64,000 nt of DNA from Vibrio sp. RE86 (GTDB lineage Bacteria > Pseudomonadota > Gammaproteobacteria > Enterobacterales > Vibrionaceae), in contig NZ_VTXI01000011.1 of assembly GCF_013114545.1 (NCBI RefSeq), forward strand, positions 1-64,000, in the 5' to 3' direction. The notes under the pieces are model-generated. The model made no database searches. It saw nothing but the letters and a program-made list of their open reading frames with translations, and had not been told where the DNA came from. Of this stretch, positions 29,134 to 37,034 are shown piece by piece. The number at the start of each line of letters is the position of its first letter. The stretch's first letter is position 1. The translations under genes and the position numbers were made by a program.

Positions 29134-29169
29134 TGATCATAACTAATCGGGGTTTTAGATTAAGGATCA
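29134..29169 (+). promoter_or_regulatory. tfoX leader hairpin that masks the ribosome site
   Basis: TGATC (29134-29138) can pair with GATCA (29165-29169), and TAATC (29144-29148) with GATTA (29158-29162), with an internal loop between. The AAGGA ribosome site at 29162-29166 is partly inside these stems. In V. cholerae the tfoX leader is similarly closed and opened by the chitin-induced sRNA TfoR. Confidence 0.55.
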
Positions 29170-29757
29170 ATGGATATGACAGAGCAACTTTTTATTCGAT
29201 ACGTAACAAAATTTGGTGAGTTCCAGAAACGTTCAATGTTTGGTGGAACAGGTCTGTTCAAAGATGAGGCGATGTTCGCACTGATCAGTGCAGACAAGGT
29301 GTTTATTCGCGGTGGTGACAAACTCGATGGTGAGTTGTCTGAACTGGGGTGCGAAAAATACCGTCACGTTAAAAAGCAAACGACAGCAACAGTAAATTAT
29401 TATGACATTACTGCACTGTTTGTTGGTAAACACGATCGTTTGGATGAGCTATTAGAGCAATCTATTAACTTTTCAGTGTCTCAGCGTGAGTTCAAACGTT
29501 CATCGGCGAATCGTCGTCTACGCGATCTACCGAATATGCAATTGACGCTTGAGCGCATGGTGAAAAAGGCCGGCGTTGATGATGTGGATACGTTCCTTCA
29601 GTTAGGTGCTCCTGCTGTATTTAGCCGAGTTAAACAGGCTTATGGCAGTGATGTAGACGTGAAGTTATTGTGGAAATTCGCAGGTGCTATTGAAGGCATT
29701 CACTGGAAACTTATTCAAGAACCACGCAAGCGTCAACTATTGGCAAATTGCCACTAA
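29170..29757 (+). CDS. tfoX: TfoX/Sxy family competence regulator
   Basis: The 195-residue protein has the TfoX N-terminal domain (RSMFGGTGLFKD near residue 21) and the C-terminal domain (LRDLPNMQLTLERMVKKAG near residue 118). TfoX switches on natural competence genes on chitin together with CRP. Nearness to serC (gene order as at the V. cholerae tfoX locus) argues for the chitin-responsive TfoX rather than its paralogue TfoY. The ATG at 29170 is only 3 bp from AAGGA, while the ATG at 29176 is at better spacing, so the start may be six bases later. A strong terminator follows. Confidence 0.9.
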   Translation: MDMTEQLFIRYVTKFGEFQKRSMFGGTGLFKDEAMFALISADKVFIRGGDKLDGELSELGCEKYRHVKKQTTATVNYYDITALFVGKHDRLDELLEQSINFSVSQREFKRSSANRRLRDLPNMQLTLERMVKKAGVDDVDTFLQLGAPAVFSRVKQAYGSDVDVKLLWKFAGAIEGIHWKLIQEPRKRQLLANCH

Positions 29758-29788
29758 AATTAACTGCTCAGTGCAAATGGACTTGCAT

Positions 29789-29819
29789 AAAAAAACCGAG
29801 GACTAACCTCGGTTTTTTT
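29789..29819. terminator. Bidirectional terminator between tfoX and the small outer-membrane protein gene
   Basis: A 13-bp stem (29789-29801 with 29807-29819) closes a 5-nt loop, with A and T tracts on either side serving the convergent genes. Confidence 0.88.
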
Positions 29820-29849
29820 GTATTCTCGAAACGCTGATCCTGATTGGTA

Positions 29850-30398
29850 TTAGAACTTAAAGCGCGTAGTGAACATTAACTGATCACCGTAAAAGTCGTT
29901 GATTCGAGCTTCACCACCGATAGAGAACAGTTCGGTTGAGTGGAAACGAACGTAAGCAGAACCAATCCAATCGTCGTTATCATCAATTGAAACGTAACCG
30001 CCTTTACCACCCACTTCAAGTTGTGGACCTAACCATTGGCGAATACCTAAATTCAGTTCCATACCTGTTTCAGTACCACGAGCAGCACCGTCATCGTTTA
30101 GACGCAGGAGCATTTCGCCAGTGAAGTCTGCCCAGTTGTTAATTGGAGCATGGAAACCGAAACCTGCCGCAGCATCATAATCGCCTTCAAACTCTGAATC
30201 GATACGACCGATGATATGTGCGTTAGGGTGAATAGATTTGCTCATTGCAGCACCAAAAGTGACTGGGCTTGCACCGATACGAGCTTCTAGGTAGTCATAA
30301 CTGAAGTTGCTCATTACAGCAGGGCTGTTTGGATCATTTTGAGCAAAAGATTGACCCGATGCTAGCACGAGTGCTGCAGCTAAGATTGTTTTACGCAT
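29850..30398 (-). CDS. Small outer-membrane beta-barrel-like protein
   Basis: The 182-residue product has a signal peptide cleaved after SFAQ (about residue 20) and a mature part of short alternating strands ending in FTTRFKF, a terminal Phe that suits an eight-stranded outer-membrane barrel. I know of a similar hypothetical gene beside tfoX in V. cholerae but no function. It is monocistronic, convergent with tfoX. Other possibilities are a periplasmic beta-sandwich; the C-terminal Phe makes a barrel more likely. Confidence 0.75.
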   Translation of the reverse strand: MRKTILAAALVLASGQSFAQNDPNSPAVMSNFSYDYLEARIGASPVTFGAAMSKSIHPNAHIIGRIDSEFEGDYDAAAGFGFHAPINNWADFTGEMLLRLNDDGAARGTETGMELNLGIRQWLGPQLEVGGKGGYVSIDDNDDWIGSAYVRFHSTELFSIGGEARINDFYGDQLMFTTRFKF

Positions 30399-30563
30399 AT
30401 TGACGATAAACCTATATCTTGTGAATTTCCTTGGTCTTAAGCGACGGGCGCCATGACGTTAAGTACGACATGATAATGCATCATAGCGGGAGCCACTACA
30501 GAAATGTCATTGTTTTGTCGTTATTTATATACCAAAGCAAGTCATGTGCCAATCGCTGTATAC

Positions 30564-31061
30564 CTATTCACCAAATTCGAGTTTATTTTGTGCGACGGCA
30601 TCGAAAATTTTCTCTGTATCTAAGATTGATGCCCAAGGCATGAGATTTTTCTCATTGTTGATAACGTAAGTGGTTAGCTGCTGCTTTACCACGGTTCTCA
30701 ATTGGTCTCCTCGCCATGGTTTGGCAATGTAAAAATCGAGACTGGAGTGATTGACCGCCTCTACGGTGTCTTCTAAGCCAGCTTGGCCAGTCAAAAGCAG
30801 TTTACGTGCTGTTCGAGTTTGATGATCTTCATTGAGTTCAATAAGAAATTGAATGCCCGTTTGTTCTGGCATAATGTGATCACAAACGATCAGTGCCAAT
30901 TTTATGTCTTGTTGCAGTGACTCTTTGATTAACGCTTTAGCCTCTTGTACGGATTCTGCCGCTTCTAGAAGAAAGTGCTCTTCAAAACAATCGAGATCTT
31001 GAATGACGCTATCTAATACTTCTCGTTCGTCGTCGACACATAATATGAGGTACTTGTTCAT
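30564..31061 (-). CDS. Single-domain response regulator with C-terminal extension
   Basis: The 165-residue protein has a receiver domain (residues 1-125) with the acidic pair D10-D11, the phosphoacceptor D61 in IVCDHIMPE, the Thr of LLLTGQ and the Lys of IAKPW, so it should be phosphorylated. It lacks a recognisable DNA-binding or enzymatic output; the last 40 residues are helical. It begins 9 bp after the histidine-kinase gene, with a good AAGGAG ribosome site, so the two are translated together and probably form one signalling pair. Confidence 0.9.
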   Translation of the reverse strand: MNKYLILCVDDEREVLDSVIQDLDCFEEHFLLEAAESVQEAKALIKESLQQDIKLALIVCDHIMPEQTGIQFLIELNEDHQTRTARKLLLTGQAGLEDTVEAVNHSSLDFYIAKPWRGDQLRTVVKQQLTTYVINNEKNLMPWASILDTEKIFDAVAQNKLEFGE

Positions 31062-31070
31062 AGGAGCTCC

Positions 31071-33008
31071 TTATTCTTCTGTGGGCTGTGTGATGGGCAA
31101 CCAAACGGACATTCTCGTGAATTGATCTGTTTCAGACTCAACCTCAATATGGCCGCCATGCTGGTGGATGATTTGCTGACAGATCGAGAGACCTATGCCG
31201 AGTCCGAAGTTACCCTCTTTTTTAGTCGTAAAGTTAAGAGAAAATACTTTGTCTTTGATAGAGGAAGGGATACCTGCGCCATTATCTTCAAAGGTAATGA
31301 GTGCCCAGTCTCTGTGATCGCGTAATGCAACCTTAGTTGTAATGGACAATATACCTTTGTCAGGAAATGCATCGATGGCATTGGAAATCAAATTTGTCCA
31401 TACCTGCTGAAGCGCAATGGGTTGGCATTGTAGCGCAGGAAGTTCGCCGTAGCTGCGCTCGACCTGGTGAAACTTGAGCTTATTTTCAAAGATAACCAAG
31501 GTATCTTCGATGCCTTCATGTATGTCTGTGACTCTAAAACGCTCATCGTCTGCTCGAGAGTAGCCTTTTAAGCTCTTGACCATATCGGCTATGCGGCCAG
31601 CACAAACATTGATAGATCGTAAGGTGGAACCAGCTAGGTAATAATCTTCAAGGCGATCAAGTTTTTCAGAAGTCAGCTCTGGCTCTAGGGCGATATCACT
31701 ATGCCACTTTGACTTTCGTTCAAGGTTGAGTTTAACGAGCTTTTTCGCCAGCCGACGGTCAGTGACCTCTTTCATCACTTCATTGGTGAGCTCCCTTTCT
31801 TGCGCAGTTGAGCGGGGCCTCTGAGTCAAACCGAGTTGTAAACAAGAGAGGCCGTCAGCGCCGACTTGTTCGAGAGAACGTTCGTGAACCAGATTTTGTA
31901 TTTTATTAGTCAGTGTCTCGGTGCTTCTAAGAATGGCAGCGATAGGGTTATTGAGCTCATGCGCTACACCGGCAACGAGCTGACCAAGCACCGCCATTTT
32001 CTCTCGTTCGATGAGTTGCTGGTGGGCATCTTCGAGAGATTCGAGGGTCTTTTGCAGCTCAAGCTTTGTATCGATACTGCGTTGAAGACGACGATTAAAG
32101 TGGCGAAGCAAAAGGTTGGTAAATAGAGGGAGCAGACTTGTGTTGGAGTGCATCACTTTGGCAAAAACGTTTCTATCTACTTTGATAACCTCGGTAGGAG
32201 TGAGTGTAATGGCCGTTGAAAATGAAGGCTCTCCAGTGACAAACGACATCCCCCCGACAATATTGCCTTGTGTGTGGCGCACGACTTCTCTTTGATTCCC
32301 AATCTCATCTTTTTTGTATAAGGCTACGGTCCCTTTGGTGATAAACCACAGGAACTGGTTTTCGGTACCTTCGGTCGTGAGTAGATGTTCTGAAGAGTAA
32401 GTGCGTATCGCACGTGTTTCATCTTCACCGGCAAAGAAATCGAGCAGGGCGCTGGTGACTTGCTCTGCGAGTTGTTGGTCGCTCAGAGAGTGATGATCGG
32501 TAATGAAGCCTTCTCGATAGTGACGCATCTTTTGATCGATGTGAGCGCGAAGTAATCGATGCTGGTCGAGTATTAAGCTGTAAGACAGCAGGTTATCACG
32601 GTCATGTTCGAGCACAAACGTGGTGAGCTCTTTTTGTACAGTCTGGAGAACAAGCTTGTCCTGCAACGGTTTGGTTAAGCAGTGATCAAGTCGACCTTCA
32701 TTGACGGCCGATAATATGGCTTGGATATCTTGGCCACAGCTGATTAGTACCTTTCGAGCCCGTTGAGTCTCGGCATTTTTATCCAGTTGCACCAAAAACT
32801 CTGCCCCATTGAATTGCTCATGATGGCTAGCAATGACAAGGGCAATAGTGCGATTTCGCTCTATACAAAAGGCGAGCTCGGCGTGTGCATCTTCAATCGT
32901 TTCGACAAAATGCAGGTCAAACTTAGCAGCAAGTGGCGCAAGCTCGCGTTGAATTTGTTCGATACTGATTGGATTGCTATCTATGCAGAGTACGGAAAAC
33001 TGATTCAC
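31071..33008 (-). CDS. Histidine kinase with degenerate receiver and cNMP-binding domain
   Basis: The 645-residue soluble sensor kinase has, in order, a receiver-like domain (1-125), a cyclic-nucleotide-binding-type domain (about 170-300, with TKGTVALYKKDE and GNIVGGMSFVTGEPS), a long DHp region with phosphoacceptor H350 in VAGVAHELNNPIAA, and an ATPase domain with N-box QVWTNLISNAIDAF and GLGIGLSIC. The receiver lacks the phosphoacceptor: S61 stands where the partner regulator has D61. No membrane segment exists. It starts with GTG (33008) and has a weak ribosome site. The cognate regulator follows 9 bp downstream. Confidence 0.9.
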   Translation of the reverse strand: MNQFSVLCIDSNPISIEQIQRELAPLAAKFDLHFVETIEDAHAELAFCIERNRTIALVIASHHEQFNGAEFLVQLDKNAETQRARKVLISCGQDIQAILSAVNEGRLDHCLTKPLQDKLVLQTVQKELTTFVLEHDRDNLLSYSLILDQHRLLRAHIDQKMRHYREGFITDHHSLSDQQLAEQVTSALLDFFAGEDETRAIRTYSSEHLLTTEGTENQFLWFITKGTVALYKKDEIGNQREVVRHTQGNIVGGMSFVTGEPSFSTAITLTPTEVIKVDRNVFAKVMHSNTSLLPLFTNLLLRHFNRRLQRSIDTKLELQKTLESLEDAHQQLIEREKMAVLGQLVAGVAHELNNPIAAILRSTETLTNKIQNLVHERSLEQVGADGLSCLQLGLTQRPRSTAQERELTNEVMKEVTDRRLAKKLVKLNLERKSKWHSDIALEPELTSEKLDRLEDYYLAGSTLRSINVCAGRIADMVKSLKGYSRADDERFRVTDIHEGIEDTLVIFENKLKFHQVERSYGELPALQCQPIALQQVWTNLISNAIDAFPDKGILSITTKVALRDHRDWALITFEDNGAGIPSSIKDKVFSLNFTTKKEGNFGLGIGLSICQQIIHQHGGHIEVESETDQFTRMSVWLPITQPTEE

Positions 33009-33180
33009 ATCTAGGCTACACTTTAAACATTCTCGTTATTCACTGTACCAAGGTTGGCGCGAGGTTAATGGGAGCTGTGTATGAGATTCTTTGTTGATTT
33101 TGGTAGAAAGCCAATACACTGATTTATCTCAATGTTTTTTCGTGTAGACTGAACGAAATCGTTTATAAGAATTAAGAACC

Positions 33181-34446
33181 ATGGAATTGAAAAAAATCGG
33201 CGCCATTGGTGGTGCTATTACGCTTGCGTTATGTTGGCCGCTGGCTGTTGGCCAAATAGGACAATTAGTCATTCAAGATGGCGTTAACCATTTAACTAAC
33301 GAGTCTGTTCGCGCAGAAGTTGTCGAGTATGATCGTGGTTACCTCTCTTCGACGGTCAAAACACGTTACACGGTGCTTGATGCTGAAATGGCAGAGCAAC
33401 TGGCAATTGATGGGTTACCTTCTGAAATTACAGTGAATAGTGACGTGAGCCACGGGCTGATGAGCCTTAGCGCTGTTTCAGTGATGGAAAACATGCCGGA
33501 ATTTCCGCTGACTCTGCTTACTCAAACTCAGCTCAATGGCAACACGGATTATGAACTGACGTTGGATAATTGGAATCAAGTAACAGAAGGTGAAGGCGGT
33601 GCGATTGTTTCTGTTACGGCTTCGACATTAAAGGGACACATTAGCGTTCTTGGTGATATCACTTACGACTTAAACGTTCCGTCTGTAGAGGTGGATTTCA
33701 ATTCGGGTGAAAAAGTCTTGCTGTCTGGCCTGACTGGTCTAGGTGAAGGTAAAAAAATGAACAGCTTTTGGATTGGAGAGCAAACCATCCAAATCGCTGA
33801 AACGTCGATTATCGATACCACACAGGTTCCATTATTTGGTTTATCTAACAGTAAATATACCTTTATGAGTTCGTTTGACGAGGTCGCAAAAACAGTGAGC
33901 AGTCAGCATGTTGTTGAGCTGAACGATCTCCTGACAGCGGACGGTGATGTTGATAGCGTATCGATTGACTTGTCTTTTGGTGATCTTGATAGTGCGGCGT
34001 TTGAGCACCTAGTGAACTTGTACCAAAACAATCCGATGCCAACCAACGCTGATATTGAAGCGGCAGTTCCTTACGTAGAGAGCCTATTTTCGAATGGCTT
34101 CTATCTAGCGATGAATAAGATGGCCGTTAAGTTGAGTGAAGAGAGCGAGTTTGAGTCTAAATGGAAGATTACTGTGCCAGAAGGGACAGATAATGTGACT
34201 CAAAATCCTGCGATGATTTTGCCAGCGCTAACAGGTGACCTAAATACTTTCTTCTCTAGTGGACTGGTTACCGAGTACCCATTTATCAAGCAAGGTATTG
34301 ATGAGGCAATGGTAATGGAGCTAATTCAGGAAACTGAGCAAGGCTATCAGATTCAAGCCGAGCTAAAAGAGGGGAACTTAGTCTTTGAAAATGGTCAACA
34401 GATCCCACTGATGGCGCTTCTTCTGCCTGCATTAATGCAACCATAA
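33181..34446 (+). CDS. DUF945 (YdgA family) protein
   Basis: The 421-residue protein has an N-terminal signal/anchor (GAIGGAITLALCWPLAVGQ, residues 7-25) followed by the DUF945 pattern VRAEVVEYDRGYLSSTVKTRY near residue 45, in which an SSxVKT-like strand is diagnostic. Members are periplasm-facing, inner-membrane-anchored beta-rich proteins of unknown function. It is monocistronic, ahead of serC and separated by a strong terminator. The ribosome site is weak (TTAAGAACC). Confidence 0.85.
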   Translation: MELKKIGAIGGAITLALCWPLAVGQIGQLVIQDGVNHLTNESVRAEVVEYDRGYLSSTVKTRYTVLDAEMAEQLAIDGLPSEITVNSDVSHGLMSLSAVSVMENMPEFPLTLLTQTQLNGNTDYELTLDNWNQVTEGEGGAIVSVTASTLKGHISVLGDITYDLNVPSVEVDFNSGEKVLLSGLTGLGEGKKMNSFWIGEQTIQIAETSIIDTTQVPLFGLSNSKYTFMSSFDEVAKTVSSQHVVELNDLLTADGDVDSVSIDLSFGDLDSAAFEHLVNLYQNNPMPTNADIEAAVPYVESLFSNGFYLAMNKMAVKLSEESEFESKWKITVPEGTDNVTQNPAMILPALTGDLNTFFSSGLVTEYPFIKQGIDEAMVMELIQETEQGYQIQAELKEGNLVFENGQQIPLMALLLPALMQP

Positions 34447-34470
34447 GTTCTCAATTTGACTGCTTTAAGA

Positions 34471-34496
34471 GAAAAGAGGTCTTAAGACCTCTTTTC
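34471..34496 (+). terminator. Terminator after the DUF945 gene
   Basis: A perfect 26-bp inverted repeat (13-bp arms around the centre at 34483/34484) with T-rich sequence after it; the loop would be formed by the innermost bases. Confidence 0.75.
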
Positions 34497-34569
34497 TTGC
34501 TTTTTATCAGTTGAAAAACATGCTATTAATCCGTTAATTGATTTATGAATCACGAGCAAGGAAAGACAC

Positions 34570-35652
34570 ATGGACAATGTTTATAACTTTAGCGCGGGCC
34601 CTGCTGCTCTGCCTAAAGCGGTAATGGCAAAGGCACAAAAGGAATTTGTAGATTGGAACAATCTTGGCACTTCTGTCATGGAAATCAGCCATCGCAGCAA
34701 AGAGTTTATTCAGGTTGCAGATGAGGCAGAGCAAGACTTAAGAGATCTGCTCAATATCCCTGATAATTACAAAGTACTGTTTTGCCAAGGTGGTGCACGT
34801 GCGCAATTTGCAGCAGTACCATTGAACCTTCTTGGCGCTGCAAAAAAGGCCACTTACGTTGATGCGGGCTACTGGGCTGAGAGCGCAATCAATGAAGCAG
34901 AAAAATACTGTGAAGTTGATACTTTTGTTGCGAAAACAGAGCTTGAGGGCAAAACTGCTGTTATCGACGCTTCTGAGTGGCAGATTGCGCCAGATTCAGC
35001 ATACGTACATTTTTGTCCAAATGAGACGATTGATGGCGTTGAAATTGCGGAGCTACCTCAGACTGATAAGCCAATTGTTGCCGACATGTCGTCAAATATC
35101 TTGTCTCGTGAGATTGATGTATCGAAATACGGTGTGATTTACGCCGGTGCGCAGAAAAATATTGGCCCAGCGGGTATCTGCATTGCGATCGTTCGTGATG
35201 ATTTGCTAGATCTTGCTAACGACCTTCTTCCTAGCTTTATGAGTTATAAAGTGTTGGCAGAGAAGGACTCGATGTTCAATACGCCTCCAACATTTGCTTG
35301 GTATCTTTCGGGCCTAGTTTTTAAGTGGCTGAAAGAGCAGGGTGGCGTAGCGGCGGTCGAAAAAGTAAATAAAGAGAAAGCCGATTTACTGTATAACCAA
35401 ATTGATGAGTCAGATTTCTACGTTAACAAGGTTCACACTAAGAACCGTTCACGTATGAACGTACCATTCCAATTGGTTAAACCTGAGCTTGATGCATTGT
35501 TCTTAGAGCAAGCAGCTAAGCGCGGTCTAGTGGCTCTAAAAGGTCACCGAGCAGTCGGTGGTATGCGCGCTTCTATTTACAACGCAATGCCGCTAGAGGG
35601 TGTTCAAGCACTTGTCGATTTCATGAAGGAATTTGAAGCGGCGAACGCATAA
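34570..35652 (+). CDS. serC: Phosphoserine aminotransferase
   Basis: This 360-residue class V aminotransferase converts 3-phosphohydroxypyruvate to phosphoserine in serine synthesis and acts in pyridoxal phosphate synthesis. It has the SerC opening [11 protein letters not shown], the [20 protein letters not shown] stretch and the PLP-binding [11 protein letters not shown] (Lys near residue 196). Length equals E. coli SerC (362). AAGGA precedes the ATG. It ends with its own terminator and is not in an operon with aroA here. Confidence 0.97.
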   Translation: MDNVYNFSAGPAALPKAVMAKAQKEFVDWNNLGTSVMEISHRSKEFIQVADEAEQDLRDLLNIPDNYKVLFCQGGARAQFAAVPLNLLGAAKKATYVDAGYWAESAINEAEKYCEVDTFVAKTELEGKTAVIDASEWQIAPDSAYVHFCPNETIDGVEIAELPQTDKPIVADMSSNILSREIDVSKYGVIYAGAQKNIGPAGICIAIVRDDLLDLANDLLPSFMSYKVLAEKDSMFNTPPTFAWYLSGLVFKWLKEQGGVAAVEKVNKEKADLLYNQIDESDFYVNKVHTKNRSRMNVPFQLVKPELDALFLEQAAKRGLVALKGHRAVGGMRASIYNAMPLEGVQALVDFMKEFEAANA

Positions 35653-35677
35653 TTTAGACTCAAACTTTCACTCTTTC

Positions 35678-35711
35678 AAAGGTCTAGCTGTCTAACGGCT
35701 AGACCTTTTTT
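35678..35711 (+). terminator. Terminator after serC
   Basis: An 11-bp stem AAAGGTCTAGC (35678-35688) with 35698-35708 and a 9-nt loop is followed by a T-run. Confidence 0.88.
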
Positions 35712-35786
35712 ATTACCAAAAAGCGACTCTAGAATATTTATGAACTAGGCTATTAACTAGGTTGTTAATAATGCGGAGTCAAAGTA

Positions 35787-36374
35787 TTGAGTAAATCTCC
35801 AATTGCGATAGGGCTTGGCGCTGCCATTTTTCTTATTCAAGCGCTGTTAGTTGGGGTTTCTTTTCCCACAATGCTTGCTGCGGCATTGATATGTGGGCTG
35901 TTTCTTTTTTTGTTGGCGATCAGCCGTTATACGGTTCCCCCATATACCTCAAAAGCCATCCAATCGTTAGAGCGAGTTTTACTACCTAAGCTCTCGCATC
36001 AAGTTGAAAATTCATCAGAGTTAGCGCACCAGGCAATAACTGAACTTGGTACGAAAGTTGAGAATTTACGGCAGAACTACCACTCCCTGAAACACACTTC
36101 GGATTTGTCTGATAAAGAACGCGAGAAGTATTTACGACAAGTTGAACAGACCTTCAAAGAAATCTTGGTGTTATTGCAATTTGGCGACCGTTTAAGACAG
36201 CAACAACAAGGTGTGATTGAAGGGCTAGAAGAGTTCCAATTAGCATTAAGTGACTTAGAACACAAAGGTTGGGATGAGGAGGCGCTTCTTGGAGCGCTAG
36301 AGCGTATTGAGCAGAAAACACGACTTGAGGGAAATAAGAGTCCTCAAGATGAAGGCAGCGTGACATTTTTTTAG
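35787..36374 (+). CDS. Membrane-anchored coiled-coil protein with CheZ-like motif, first gene of the che operon
   Basis: The 195-residue protein has two transmembrane helices (about 7-25 and 27-46), then a long helical region (55-175). At residues 131-140 it reads QFGDRLRQQQ, in which D134 and Q138 reproduce the D-x3-Q arrangement used by the CheZ phosphatase on CheY. The C terminus is acidic then SVTFF, a possible docking tail. It uses a TTG start at 35787 with GGAG 8 bp upstream. It begins the che operon, 9 bp before cheY, which makes a role in CheY dephosphorylation an attractive inference. I recognise no named family with certainty. Confidence 0.78.
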   Translation: MSKSPIAIGLGAAIFLIQALLVGVSFPTMLAAALICGLFLFLLAISRYTVPPYTSKAIQSLERVLLPKLSHQVENSSELAHQAITELGTKVENLRQNYHSLKHTSDLSDKEREKYLRQVEQTFKEILVLLQFGDRLRQQQQGVIEGLEEFQLALSDLEHKGWDEEALLGALERIEQKTRLEGNKSPQDEGSVTFF

Positions 36375-36383
36375 GATCAAGTG

Positions 36384-36749
36384 ATGCAGAAAACAATCAT
36401 GGTAGTCGATGACTCCGAATCGTTGAGACAAGTAGTAAACATCGCCTTAAGCGGCGCTGGTTATCGTGTCATTGAAGCTAAAGATGGAGTCGACGGACTA
36501 GAGAAACTTGATGGGGGTAAAGTCCATCTCGTTATCAGTGATGTAAATATGCCTAACATGAACGGTATCGACTTTGTTAAGCAACTCAAAACTCTTCCCA
36601 AGTACAAGTTCACACCGGTGATCATGCTGACGACAGAAAGTCAGCAATACCTGATGGACGAAGGTCGAAAAGCTGGGGCGAAAGCATGGATGGTTAAACC
36701 ATTCAGACCTGAACAAATGCTTGACGCTGTCAATAAGCTCCTGTGCTAG
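36384..36749 (+). CDS. cheY: CheY-type response regulator
   Basis: The 121-residue single receiver has the acid pair D9-D10, phosphoacceptor D53 in VISDVNMPNMNG, the Thr of IMLTTES and the Lys of MVKPF. It is the diffusible output of the pathway, phosphorylated by the CheA downstream. I chose ATG 36384, which follows AGGATC at normal spacing; a GTG three bases earlier is less likely. Ten bases separate it from the STAS gene. Whether it binds the flagellar motor or another target cannot be told. Confidence 0.93.
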   Translation: MQKTIMVVDDSESLRQVVNIALSGAGYRVIEAKDGVDGLEKLDGGKVHLVISDVNMPNMNGIDFVKQLKTLPKYKFTPVIMLTTESQQYLMDEGRKAGAKAWMVKPFRPEQMLDAVNKLLC

Positions 36750-36759
36750 TGAGGTGATT

Positions 36760-37029
36760 ATGTCTGATTTCACCTACGTCATGCCTGCAGAACTCACCAT
36801 TTACGAAGTTGGTGAAACTTTTCAGGAACTGAAGCTTTCTTTGCTTGAGCATGACTGCGTGAATATGGACTGCGGGGCTATTGAAGAGCTCGATACGGCG
36901 GGTTTCCAACTGCTGATTTGGTTTCTGCGATACCAAGAGAGTGCGGGGAGGGCGGCAGAATTACTCCACCCAAGCAAAGTTGTCTCTGAGCAGCTTGCTC
37001 TGTTTGGGCTCACCGAGCCAAGTAGGTAG
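36760..37029 (+). CDS. STAS domain protein of the che operon
   Basis: The 89-residue protein is a single STAS domain of anti-sigma-factor-antagonist type: MDCGAIEELDTAGFQLLIWF matches the strand-loop-helix that carries the phosphorylatable residue, here the Thr of LDTAG instead of the usual Ser. STAS proteins sit between cheY and cheA in several accessory chemosensory operons and may adjust the core complex. The ATG at 36760 has GAGG upstream and the stop is 5 bp from cheA, so translation is coupled. Confidence 0.88.
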   Translation: MSDFTYVMPAELTIYEVGETFQELKLSLLEHDCVNMDCGAIEELDTAGFQLLIWFLRYQESAGRAAELLHPSKVVSEQLALFGLTEPSR

Positions 37030-37034
37030 TTGCC

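Larger units (their letters stand above)
28790..29169. other. Divergent intergenic region HDOD gene / tfoX, with long tfoX leader
   Basis: This 380-bp AT-rich spacer carries the tfoX promoter and leader. It contains a CRP-like site (28957-28972) and a hairpin that overlaps the tfoX ribosome site (29134-29169). A clear -35/-10 pair could not be placed with confidence. Confidence 0.6.

Noticed and set aside
28930..29354. 14-bp repeat GAACTGGGGTGCGA before tfoX (28930-28943) and inside tfoX (29341-29354)
   Set aside because: It is a single pair with one copy in coding sequence and no further copies nearby; chance or a trace of duplication, not a supported repeat element.
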